Below, in pieces: positions 1 through 5,336 of a DNA stretch of 5,434 nucleotides (positions within the stretch are counted from its first letter, which is position 1; every line of letters begins with the position of its first letter). The position numbers and the translations under genes were made by a program. The notes under the pieces are model-generated. The model was not told the origin of the DNA. It did not search any database and saw nothing but the letters and a program-made list of their open reading frames with translations. The stretch covers positions 1 through 5,434 of the forward strand of contig JAPHRL010000113.1 in the NCBI GenBank assembly GCA_026195755.1, written 5' to 3'. This DNA comes from Kangiella sp. GTDB lineage: Bacteria; Pseudomonadota; Gammaproteobacteria; Enterobacterales; Kangiellaceae.

Positions 1-2
1 CT

Positions 3-1460
3 CTAGTCCTGAGGTCCCCCGTAAAGCTCCTTTACCCTGGCCCTGTCGGGCGAACCATCCTCGAGCAGCGGAATCTCGGAGACAAATTCAACATACCGAG
101 GCTTTTTGAAGCTGAATTATACCGCGAGGAAGGTGTGCTGGAAGCATCCGATGGGCTGATTTTTGATATAGGCATCATTTTCAGGCGATTAGGGTTTTTA
201 GAGCGTGCTGAAAAGTATTTCAAACGATCAGAGGAAGTTGCCAAGCAGGATAACTTGAGCTTCGGGTTAATTCGTGTGTATTTACAGCAGGGCTTTTTGG
301 AAGAGCAACGTAATAACCCTGCGAAAGCTATTGAAAAGTATCTTGCGGCATTAAAGGTTGCCGAGGACAACGGTGTCATTACAGAAATGGTTCCAATACG
401 AATTGCTTTAGCTGGCGGTTATAACCTTGATGGTCAATACGGTAAGGCTCTTCAGGAATTAAAGCTCGCTGAAGAAGCCAGACAGAAGATGGGAAACAGT
501 GGCTATGACGGTATGGCCTCGATGTATTATGGCGTTGCTTTTAGTAATCTTGAGCAGCCTGAGCAAGCCGAGGAATTTTTTGTTAACGCGGAGCAACTGA
601 TGCTGGCGGATAACAATAAACGTTATCTGGCACTCTTATATGAGGTTTGGGCCAAAAGCTATGAGCGGGCTGGCAATAGTACACAGGCTCTCGATAAATA
701 TCAAAAGTACATGCAGCTACAGATAGAGTTAGATAGACAACGCTCAGACCAGCAAACTCAGGTACTGCGCTTTGAATATGATAGCGAAAGAACCGAGATC
801 GAAAACGAACAGTTACAAAAAGAAAGGCAGTTGAAAGACGAACAACTGGACTCGTTGAAGGCTACGCGCAAATGGCAAATATTAGCGATAGTTTTAGGTG
901 GGCTTTTGACGCTGGTGCTTATCTGGTTTTCGTTGAGACAGGTGGCAAACTCGCGCAAGTTTAGGCAGTTGGCACATACTGATAGTCTGACTGGGCTTGC
1001 TAACCGTCGTCAGATTGAGCGCGCTTTAAAAAGAGAAATGGAGGCTGCTAATCAAAGCGGAAAGCCGCTCAGCATATTAATGTATGACATTGACCACTTC
1101 AAGGTTGTTAATGACATCCATGGTCATTCTGTGGGGGATGTGGTGCTAACTAATCTATCGAACTTTAGTAAAGAACTATTACGAGACAATGATGTGTTGG
1201 GCAGGACTGGTGGTGAGGAATTCCTGGCAGTGTTGCCTAATGCTAATTTGGATCAAGCCATTCAGGTAGCTAAGCGTTTGCAGCAAGAAGTTGACCTTAA
1301 GCAATATACAGAGATCGAAAGCGAGTTGAATGCCACTATTAGTGTTGGCGTAACAGAATTCAAACATGGTGAACATATGGATGAATTTATAAGACGCGTT
1401 GATGAAGCTTTGTATCAAGCAAAAGAAAATGGACGTAACAGAGTGGAGTATGTGATCTAA
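3..1460 (+). CDS. TPR-repeat transmembrane diguanylate cyclase (GGDEF), 5' partial
   Basis: This probably makes cyclic di-GMP from two GTP at the inner membrane. The frame has no stop back to the window edge, so the gene is cut at its 5' end; the first internal GTG (135) is unlikely to be the start because TPR-like helical sequence appears to continue upstream of it. Numbering from that GTG, residues 1-200 are helical TPR-type repeats (for example NNPAKAIEKYLAALKVAEDN and NSTQALDKYQKYMQLQIELD). Residues about 200-245 are a charged coiled coil, and about 247-268 form one transmembrane helix. The GGDEF domain runs from about 275 to 441, with DSLTGLANRR (283-292), metal-binding YDIDHFKVVND (317-327) and an intact GGEEF signature (359-363). 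An RxxD inhibitory site (RDND, 350-353) stands five residues before GGEEF, so product feedback inhibition is expected. The TPR part is presumably the periplasmic or otherwise sensory input. No EAL domain is present. Family assignment is secure; the signal sensed is unknown. Confidence 0.93.
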   Translation, partial: LVLRSPVKLLYPGPVGRTILEQRNLGDKFNIPRLFEAELYREEGVLEASDGLIFDIGIIFRRLGFLERAEKYFKRSEEVAKQDNLSFGLIRVYLQQGFLEEQRNNPAKAIEKYLAALKVAEDNGVITEMVPIRIALAGGYNLDGQYGKALQELKLAEEARQKMGNSGYDGMASMYYGVAFSNLEQPEQAEEFFVNAEQLMLADNNKRYLALLYEVWAKSYERAGNSTQALDKYQKYMQLQIELDRQRSDQQTQVLRFEYDSERTEIENEQLQKERQLKDEQLDSLKATRKWQILAIVLGGLLTLVLIWFSLRQVANSRKFRQLAHTDSLTGLANRRQIERALKREMEAANQSGKPLSILMYDIDHFKVVNDIHGHSVGDVVLTNLSNFSKELLRDNDVLGRTGGEEFLAVLPNANLDQAIQVAKRLQQEVDLKQYTEIESELNATISVGVTEFKHGEHMDEFIRRVDEALYQAKENGRNRVEYVI

Positions 1461-1461
1461 A

Positions 1462-1483
1462 AAGGGCTAAAGAGTTAGCCCTT
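1462..1483. terminator. Bidirectional intrinsic terminator between convergent genes
   Basis: A perfect 9-bp stem (AAGGGCTAA at 1462-1470, TTAGCCCTT at 1475-1483) encloses an AGAG loop. It starts two bases after the GGDEF stop codon, and the stop codon of the minus-strand oxygenase (1467-1469) lies inside the stem. Read on the minus strand the stem runs into five T (the last two stem bases plus three more), a fair U-tract. On the plus strand the tail is weaker (TTCATTAAT). It most likely ends the oxygenase transcript and perhaps both. Confidence 0.75.
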
Positions 1484-2123
1484 CATTAATACGATACCAG
1501 CCTGTGAGACTAAAGCGTGACTTATTGGCTGGTAACACTTCATGCGGAAATATTTCACTTAAAAACACCACCAAAGTACCAAACTCAGGCAGAACCGTTT
1601 CGATGGCTGTTTTCTGCCGCTTACGGTAAAGTAAAAGTTCACCACCATCCTCTGCAGTCCACTGTGGATTTAAATAAAGAACTGTCGTTAATCGGCGGTT
1701 AGTGCTACCCCGAAATGCATCAAGGTGGCGTTTATAAAAAGCCCCTTCCGGATAGTGTGCAAACATAGACTCATAATCAAACAAGCCTAGAAACAAGTGC
1801 TGATTTAAGCGCAAGCGCAATTGTTCAATCCAGACAAAATAATCCTGAGCAAAAGGTTGCTGTGCTTCTAGCCACTGAATGTGGTCAGTACGCACAAATT
1901 CATTGGTATGAAAGTCTTGCTCACGACCAATGCCGGCCTGGTCAAACTGGTGAGGGTTACTATCTATTAAGCCACTGAATAATTGGTTGAGTACATCTAG
2001 AGGTAATGCATTGGGTAGCACGATATAACCTTGCTCAGTAATAGCATCACAGATACGAGTGAAGATATCGTCATCGAAGTAACCGGTCGAGCTTGAAGAA
2101 ATGGATTGTAGGGCTTGGGTCAA
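1467..2123 (-). CDS. Fe(II)/2-oxoglutarate-dependent dioxygenase, prolyl hydroxylase-like (SM-20 / PPHD type)
   Basis: This is a 218-residue cytoplasmic-type protein with no signal peptide or membrane segment. The double-stranded beta-helix metal site is complete: H133 and D135 in KRHLDAF, and H194 in IFPHEVLPA. R203 in KSRFSLTGWYR is the expected 2-oxoglutarate carboxylate ligand. The stretch between them (GSTNRRLTTVLYLNPQW, then DGGELLLY) matches the prolyl-4-hydroxylase-like bacterial family that includes Pseudomonas PPHD, which hydroxylates a proline of EF-Tu. EF-Tu as substrate here is inference; free amino acids or another protein are possible. The frame is closed by a TAA at 2142-2144 (+ coordinates), which leaves the TTG at 2123-2121 as the only ordinary start in the upstream part. 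No convincing Shine-Dalgarno precedes it, so translation may be weak or start differently. It is divergent from the cysteine synthase gene and convergent with the GGDEF gene, so it is monocistronic. Confidence 0.88.
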   Translation of the reverse strand: MTQALQSISSSSTGYFDDDIFTRICDAITEQGYIVLPNALPLDVLNQLFSGLIDSNPHQFDQAGIGREQDFHTNEFVRTDHIQWLEAQQPFAQDYFVWIEQLRLRLNQHLFLGLFDYESMFAHYPEGAFYKRHLDAFRGSTNRRLTTVLYLNPQWTAEDGGELLLYRKRQKTAIETVLPEFGTLVVFLSEIFPHEVLPANKSRFSLTGWYRINEGLTL

Positions 2124-2153
2124 TGTCGTAAACCAGAAAAGTTATATGCGCGA

Positions 2154-2182
2154 TTTATACTCCAAAAAGCAGGTTTTGTGAA
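2154..2182 (-). promoter_or_regulatory. Candidate sigma70 promoter of the 2-oxoglutarate dioxygenase gene
   Basis: On the minus strand a TTCACA -35 box (2182-2177) is followed after exactly 17 bases by a TATAAA -10 box (2159-2154); each differs from consensus at one position. Transcription would begin near 2147 and leave a leader of only about 25 bases before the TTG start. It is assigned from sequence alone. Confidence 0.55.
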
Positions 2183-2285
2183 CAAAATTTACACACTAAG
2201 GTAAACAGAGTCTGGGCCTGTCGCAATTGGACGATGCCTGATTTAGACTAAGTACTATCAATGAATAGATGTGAGAACTCTCTTG

Positions 2286-3338
2286 ATGACATATAAGCAG
2301 AACATAGCGGAGCTGATTGGTAATACGGATTTACTGAGAATCCCATCCTTGTCTCAGTTGACGGGTTGCGAAATTCTAGTGAAATGTGAGTTTCAGAATC
2401 CCGGCGGCTCAATCAAAGACCGGGCGGCGCTGCAAATGGTTCAGGACGCCATTGCTAAAGGCGAGCTCAAGCCAGGCATGACAATCGTTGAAGGTACGGC
2501 CGGCAATACTGGTATTGGCTTGGCAGTGGTGGCTAAAGCTCTGGGCTATAAGATGTTGACCGTTATGCCAAAAGGACAAACCCCGGAAAAAGAAAAGATG
2601 ATTGCTTTGCATGGCTCAGAATTGATGCTTGTAGATCCTTGCCCTTTTGCCAACCCCAATCACTTTTACCATACCGCAAAACGCCTCGGTGAAGAGAATG
2701 AGGATTATTGGTGGGCTAACCAGTTCGAAAACATCAGCAATGCTAAAGCTCATTATGAACACACCGGGCCGGAAATCTGGCAGCAAACAGATGGCAAGGT
2801 AGCCACCTTAGTATCGGTGTCAGGAACCGGCGGTACTATTGGTGGCTGCTCGCGTTATTTAAAAGAACAAAATAAAAATGTGCAGGTGTGGTCTATCGAT
2901 CCGGATGGTTCCGGAATATATCACTATCTAAAGACCGGTGAATATAAAGCCCAGGGCAGCTCGTTTACTGAAGGGATCGGCATTATGCGAACGGTAGCCA
3001 ATTTTGCACAGGCGAGAATTGATAAAGGCATAACCTTACCAGATGATGATTTAGTCACCGTTTCGCGCGCAGTCAGAAATGCAGATGGATTAGTGCTAGG
3101 GAGTAGTTCCGCACTGAATATTGCTGGCGCACTCTTCGCAGCAGCCAAATCAGGCCCTGGAAAAACTATTGTTACCTTTGCGTGCGATGCGGGTGAACGA
3201 TCCTTTTCAAAATTATGGAACCCAGAGTTTTTATCAGAAAAAGGTATCGACGAAGATAGAGAAACCATTGAGCAGATGTTCAACCGTTATAAAGCAGTGG
3301 ATAACAGCGTCATAGTGAATGTTACTGGCGAGGATTAA
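2286..3338 (+). CDS. PLP-dependent cysteine synthase family protein (CysK/CysM-like)
   Basis: This is a fold-type II PLP enzyme of the O-acetylserine sulfhydrylase / cystathionine beta-synthase family, expected to make cysteine from an activated serine and sulfide in the cytoplasm. From the ATG at 2286 (350 residues) the Schiff-base lysine is K44 in NPGGSIKDRAA. The substrate-binding asparagine loop is EGTAGNTGIG (69-78), the PLP phosphate loop is SGTGGT (179-184), TEGIG is at 228-232, and the Ser contacting the PLP ring nitrogen lies in GSSSALN (272-278). A C-terminal tail (GIDEDRETIEQMF and beyond) extends past the core. I prefer ATG 2286 because MTYKQNIAELIGNT matches the usual N-terminus; an in-frame GTG at 2271 would add five residues, and neither start has a strong Shine-Dalgarno (GAGA at 2273-2276 suits 2286). 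The stop overlaps the ACT-domain gene. Exact substrate (O-acetylserine, O-phosphoserine or other) cannot be read from sequence alone. Confidence 0.92.
   Translation: MTYKQNIAELIGNTDLLRIPSLSQLTGCEILVKCEFQNPGGSIKDRAALQMVQDAIAKGELKPGMTIVEGTAGNTGIGLAVVAKALGYKMLTVMPKGQTPEKEKMIALHGSELMLVDPCPFANPNHFYHTAKRLGEENEDYWWANQFENISNAKAHYEHTGPEIWQQTDGKVATLVSVSGTGGTIGGCSRYLKEQNKNVQVWSIDPDGSGIYHYLKTGEYKAQGSSFTEGIGIMRTVANFAQARIDKGITLPDDDLVTVSRAVRNADGLVLGSSSALNIAGALFAAAKSGPGKTIVTFACDAGERSFSKLWNPEFLSEKGIDEDRETIEQMFNRYKAVDNSVIVNVTGED
3330..3334 (+). promoter_or_regulatory. Shine-Dalgarno of the ACT-domain gene
   Basis: GAGGA lies inside the last codons of the cysteine synthase gene. It stands 3 bases before ATG 3338, which overlaps the stop, and 6 bases before a second in-frame ATG at 3341. 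The spacing favours 3341 as the true start, though coupled re-initiation could use either. Confidence 0.5.
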
Positions 3339-3727
3339 TGATGGATAAAAAGCCACATTTGAAATTATTGGATGCACAGTTTGATGTTCATCGATTATTA
3401 TCATTGATGAATTTAGAAGACTTGCAAGGGAGTTGGTTTTTGTCCTCAACCGATGAAGAAATATCACTGGTTTGTGAAACGATAAACCGTGATTTGTTAA
3501 AAGACACTGTCCAGAAAAGCGAGCTGAATTGGCGGGCAATAAAAGTCGCAGGACCGCTCGACTTTAACCTGACAGGAGTCATAGCTGGAATAAGCCAAGC
3601 ACTGGCTAATGCGGAAGTTCCTATCTTTGTCATTTCAACCTTTGATACTGACTATGTTCTGATAAAAGAGCGGAACCTTGCTGAAGCACTGGTCGCCTTG
3701 AAAAAAACCAGCTATGTGTTTGTTTAA
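3338..3727 (+). CDS. Small ACT-domain protein (COG3603 / ACT_7-like) coupled to cysteine synthase
   Basis: This is a 129-residue soluble protein. The C-terminal half (about 66-126) is an ACT_7-type domain: WRAIKVAGPLDFNLTGVIAG, then the characteristic VPIFVISTFDTDYVLIKERN and a closing helix (LAEALVALKK). The N-terminal half (LKLLDAQFDVHRL, about 8-60) resembles the accompanying ACT-like half of these two-lobed proteins. ACT domains usually bind amino acids and act allosterically; the ligand here is unknown. Its ATG shares the A of the cysteine synthase stop codon (TAATG), so the two are almost certainly one operon with coupled translation. A role in sensing cysteine, serine or a precursor and modulating the enzyme is inference from that arrangement. 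A second ATG at 3341 is better spaced from GAGGA. No terminator is evident directly after the stop. Confidence 0.88.
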   Translation: MMDKKPHLKLLDAQFDVHRLLSLMNLEDLQGSWFLSSTDEEISLVCETINRDLLKDTVQKSELNWRAIKVAGPLDFNLTGVIAGISQALANAEVPIFVISTFDTDYVLIKERNLAEALVALKKTSYVFV

Positions 3728-3806
3728 ACGATTTCACATAAGAAGCATGGGGAGCTAACAAGTTGTTGGATGGGGTAGACGCTAGAGGCAATCTATCAAT
3801 CAAAAT

Positions 3807-3853
3807 GATGGGTTACGAATAAATGCTGGGGCTGCCCCTTGGGTAAACCCATC
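3807..3853. repeat. Branched inverted repeat / possible structured RNA or attenuator
   Basis: GATGGGTT (3807-3814) pairs perfectly with AACCCATC (3846-3853) and can extend by two pairs across a bulged A (AC 3815-3816 with GT 3843-3844). Inside lies a second stem, GGGG (3828-3831) with CCCC (3835-3838). There is no T-run after it, so it is not a standard intrinsic terminator even though it lies 80 bases after the ACT gene. Confidence 0.45.
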
Positions 3854-3966
3854 CTGTAAGGGCTTTCCGGCAATCTGAATCCTTAGCAATAAACGTGGGG
3901 CATAAAACTTCTCATCTTTTCCATTGGCCAGCACAATGATGGAATCGTCATGTGTTTATAGGATGT

Positions 3967-3985
3967 GTTAAACGCCAGGCGTAAC
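3967..3985. repeat. Short palindrome
   Basis: ACGCC (3972-3976) and GGCGT (3978-3982) form a near-perfect palindrome around one A. It is extended by GTT (3967-3969) with AAC (3983-3985) across two unpaired A. It could be an operator or part of a decayed element; nothing nearby identifies a regulator. Confidence 0.3.
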
Positions 3986-4056
3986 CAATCAAAGCCAACC
4001 CTCCTATAGGTCATTGATGGCAAGCTACTAATACAAAAAAGCACTAGGAGCAAACC

Positions 4057-4172
4057 GGTAGGCAAAATGGAAAAGTTGTGAGAATAGCCGAGCTAGAGCG
4101 ACGATAGAAGTATTTTAAAGACATTTAAAAACATTTTGATATAAATCAGGCAGTTATTCCATTTTGCCGGTA
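4057..4172. mobile_element. MITE-like non-autonomous element (12-bp terminal inverted repeats, 4-bp flanking direct repeat)
   Basis: GGCAAAATGGAA (4061-4072) is the exact reverse complement of TTCCATTTTGCC (4157-4168). The 108-bp unit between and including them is flanked on both sides by GGTA (4057-4060 and 4169-4172), which looks like a target-site duplication. The 84-bp interior has no gene and no further strong pairing, so this is not simply one long hairpin. The pattern is that of a miniature inverted-repeat element mobilised in trans. I do not recognise the repeat as belonging to a particular IS family. With one copy in view, a chance arrangement or a regulatory inverted repeat is not excluded. 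Confidence 0.42.
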
Positions 4173-4205
4173 AAACAAAGAAAAATAAAAAAGATAAAAA
4201 TAATC

Positions 4206-4321
4206 AAAAGTCCTTAATTATCAAATGCTTGTCTCATCTATTAAGCGAATTTTACGATTTAAGCAATAAAAATGAAATAAATAAGAACCCGCCAATAAAC
4301 AATAAAAGTCTTTAATATCAA
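4206..4321 (+). repeat. Imperfect direct repeat pair in the DUF4870 upstream region
   Basis: AAAAGTCCTTAATTATCAA (4206-4224) and AAAAGTCTTTAATATCAA (4304-4321) differ by one substitution and one missing T, and start 98 bases apart. In such A/T-rich DNA chance is possible, but the shared AAAAGTC-TTAAT core could be a duplicated protein-binding site. Confidence 0.3.
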
Positions 4322-4466
4322 TTGGTTAAATAGATTCCTCAAATAAATTGAAAGCAGTGATTTATCGTCAATTCCTATCACTCAAAGTAACAATTTGAAA
4401 TATCACTCTTTGCTAATCTGTATTTGTGCAGCGACAAAGTGTCGTTGTCTTAAAAAGATTTCAGAC

Positions 4467-4471
4467 GAGGA
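4467..4471 (+). promoter_or_regulatory. Shine-Dalgarno fixing the DUF4870 start
   Basis: GAGGA lies 7 bases before ATG 4479. This decides against the longer in-frame reading from a TTG at 4395, which has no such site and would add 28 residues of unlikely sequence rich in Cys and Lys. Confidence 0.75.
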
Positions 4472-4478
4472 ATTAGTG

Positions 4479-4943
4479 ATGAACAACGAAGACGATAAAA
4501 AAACTGAAGGCACTGGCGAAAGTAAACCAGAGCAAAGTGGTAAACAGAAAGAGCGTGTCTATGAAGGCGAAGCTGAAGTATTAGGTACTGAGGAAATTCG
4601 TGGTGAAGAAAAGACCTGGTCTATGTTTGCTCACTTAGCAGCCTTTGTTGCTATGGTTCCGTTGGTGCCGGTTATAGGCATGGTGCTCGGCCCTTTAGTG
4701 GTCTGGTTATTGAAGAAAGACGATATGCCGCTAGTTGCAGAAAATGGTAAGCGTGCTTTGAACTTTAATATCACCATGTTTATTGCTTACTGCGCAGCAT
4801 TAATCTTGTGCATTATCTTAATCGGAATTCCGATTTTATTTGGATTAATCATTTTCCACTTCATTGTGACCATAATGGCGGCGATCAAAGCAAGCGAAGG
4901 CGGTGTTTATGAATACCCGTTCTCAATCAAGTTGATTCAATAA
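4479..4943 (+). CDS. DUF4870 family membrane protein with acidic N-terminal tail
   Basis: This is a 154-residue predicted inner-membrane protein. Residues 1-46 are hydrophilic and rich in Glu, Lys and Asp, with no signal peptide. The DUF4870 (Tic20-like) domain follows: WSMFAHLAAFVAMVPLVPVI begins the first hydrophobic region (about 47-78), then the family-typical polar link KKDDMPLVAENGKRALNFNIT (79-99, central ENGKRALNF), then hydrophobic segments at about 100-117 and 119-136. It ends with AAIKASEGGVYEYPFSIKLI, the usual 'aikA..G..y.YP..i..i' ending. The biochemical role of this family is not established. The charged tail, about 45 residues, could be a cytoplasmic interaction region. The gene appears monocistronic: A/T-rich DNA lies upstream and a terminator downstream. 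Confidence 0.87.
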   Translation: MNNEDDKKTEGTGESKPEQSGKQKERVYEGEAEVLGTEEIRGEEKTWSMFAHLAAFVAMVPLVPVIGMVLGPLVVWLLKKDDMPLVAENGKRALNFNITMFIAYCAALILCIILIGIPILFGLIIFHFIVTIMAAIKASEGGVYEYPFSIKLIQ

Positions 4944-5001
4944 GTATTGGCTTAGGAGATTGAAAAAAGAATACTAATAATAAAAAAGTGACTCTCCACA
5001 C

Positions 5002-5037
5002 GGGGCAGCGGTTGGCTCTCTAAAGCTGCATCGCCCC
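5002..5037 (+). repeat. Stem-loop preceding the terminator (possible processed 3' RNA)
   Basis: GGGG (5002-5005) can pair with CCCC (5034-5037) and the adjoining CAGC (5006-5009) with GCTG (5025-5028), leaving a small bulge on the 3' side. It stands 58 bases after the DUF4870 stop and 9 bases before the terminator stem. The two hairpins together could make a stable 3' end or a small RNA; no independent promoter is clear. Confidence 0.4.
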
Positions 5038-5046
5038 ATTCTCCCC

Positions 5047-5075
5047 AGCGGCAATCGAAAGATGCCGCTTTTTTT
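5047..5075 (+). terminator. Strong intrinsic terminator after the DUF4870 gene
   Basis: AGCGGC (5047-5052) pairs with GCCGCT (5064-5069), and ATC (5054-5056) with GAT (5061-5063) across a bulged A, closed by a stable GAAA tetraloop (5057-5060). Seven T follow directly (5069-5075). It insulates the thiC riboswitch unit from upstream transcription. Confidence 0.88.
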
Positions 5076-5097
5076 GTATCAGGTGTGACAGGGGCTA

Positions 5098-5125
5098 TTC
5101 ATTTTAAAAGCAAGGTGTGTATAAT
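5098..5125 (+). promoter_or_regulatory. thiC: Candidate thiC promoter
   Basis: A perfect TATAAT -10 box is at 5120-5125, preceded by TGTG. The -35 region is poor (TTCATT at 5098-5103, 16-base spacer). Transcription would start near 5132, right at the first pairing element of the TPP riboswitch, which supports this position. Confidence 0.65.
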
Positions 5126-5133
5126 TTGCAGCA

Positions 5134-5251
5134 ACTCTCGGGGTGCGCTTGGGATTAAGACTTCCGCCAATGGATTGTCTTGAATCAAGAGCTGAGATGC
5201 ATTAGCAAACCCGTATAACCTGATCCGACTCGCATCGGCGTAGGGAAGAGT
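5134..5251 (+). ncRNA. TPP riboswitch (THI element)
   Basis: This RNA sensor binds thiamine pyrophosphate and lowers expression of the downstream thiamine gene. P1 is ACTCT (5134-5138) with AGAGT (5247-5251). The conserved blocks are present in order: CTCTCGGGGTGC from 5135, GCTGAGAT (5191-5198), ACCCGTATAACCTGATC (5209-5225), and GCGTAGGGAA (5238-5247). The P5 stem is CCGA (5225-5228) with TCGG (5235-5238). An extended P3a stem is also visible (5155-5161 with 5177-5183). It lies directly in front of thiC, its classic partner. Confidence 0.96.
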
Positions 5252-5332
5252 AATGTCACAAGCTGACGATCTCACCATATAAAGCTCTGTTCTCATTACT
5301 TCTTTGCGCCTTGCCGGTTATCTTTTGGAGGC
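5249..5332 (+). promoter_or_regulatory. Candidate riboswitch expression platform (translation control)
   Basis: Bases 5249-5255 (AGTAATG, beginning in the 3' strand of P1) pair perfectly with 5294-5300 (CATTACT). This is extended inside by ACAAGCT (5258-5264) with AGCTCTGT (5283-5290, C5287 bulged). The hairpin is mutually exclusive with P1. No T-run follows, so it is not a terminator. Downstream, GCCTT (5308-5312) can pair with GAGGC (5328-5332) over the Shine-Dalgarno. TPP binding would favour P1, break the hairpin and could expose bases that hide the ribosome site. The switching model is inference. Confidence 0.5.
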
Positions 5333-5336
5333 TATT

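Larger units (their letters stand above)
3728..4056. other. Gene-free intergenic block, mixed composition, with hairpins
   Basis: No reading frame here looks like a gene. The longest open stretch (minus strand, about 60 codons with a TTG start) has no recognised domain and runs into stops. The block is visibly richer in G/C than the DNA on its right and contains several TGGGG runs (near 3750, 3773, 3827 and 3896), a branched hairpin (3807-3853), a short palindrome (3967-3985) and the palindrome CCTATAGG (4003-4010). It could be a decayed gene or insertion sequence, or carry an unrecognised RNA. I cannot decide between these. Confidence 0.5.
4173..4478. other. A/T-rich upstream region and leader of the DUF4870 gene
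   Basis: This stretch is strongly A-rich on the plus strand (only 3 G or C in 4171-4200; 16 of 60 in 4201-4260). It has A-tracts of the kind that bend DNA, act as UP elements or attract nucleoid proteins. It holds an imperfect direct repeat (4206-4224 and 4304-4321) and many -10-like hexamers, so I cannot single out one promoter. Just before the gene, CGACA (4432-4436) and TGTCG (4440-4444) form a small stem in the probable leader. Confidence 0.5.

Noticed and set aside
1179..1418. Minus-strand open frame within the GGDEF domain
   Set aside because: It is a shadow of a coding region with clear conserved motifs on the plus strand.
2177..2195. CRP-like imperfect palindrome (TGTGA ... TACACA)
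   Set aside because: The half-site spacing and the second half do not fit the TGTGA-N6-TCACA pattern, and TGTGAA is better explained as the reverse complement of a -35 box.
2261..2296. 11-codon mini-frame (MNRCENSLDDI) overlapping the cysteine synthase start, possible leader peptide
   Set aside because: It has one Cys only, no ribosome site and no attenuator hairpin. It is most likely chance.
3967..3985. Integron attC-like core (GTTAAAC next to a palindrome)
   Set aside because: There is no matching second core of the required form, no cassette gene and no integrase; the resemblance is a seven-base match.
3883..4065. 60-codon minus-strand open frame in the gene-free block
   Set aside because: It has a TTG start, no Shine-Dalgarno and no recognisable domain. 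Its 5' end overlaps the arm of the inverted-repeat element. The peptide has an unusual mix of residues and stops follow soon.
4395..4478. N-terminal extension of the DUF4870 protein from a TTG codon
   Set aside because: ATG 4479 has a well-spaced GAGGA site, and the extension contains four cysteines plus basic residues with no family resemblance.
5099..5296. Minus-strand 65-codon frame across the riboswitch
   Set aside because: It is antisense to the conserved TPP aptamer and is a by-product of the structured RNA.
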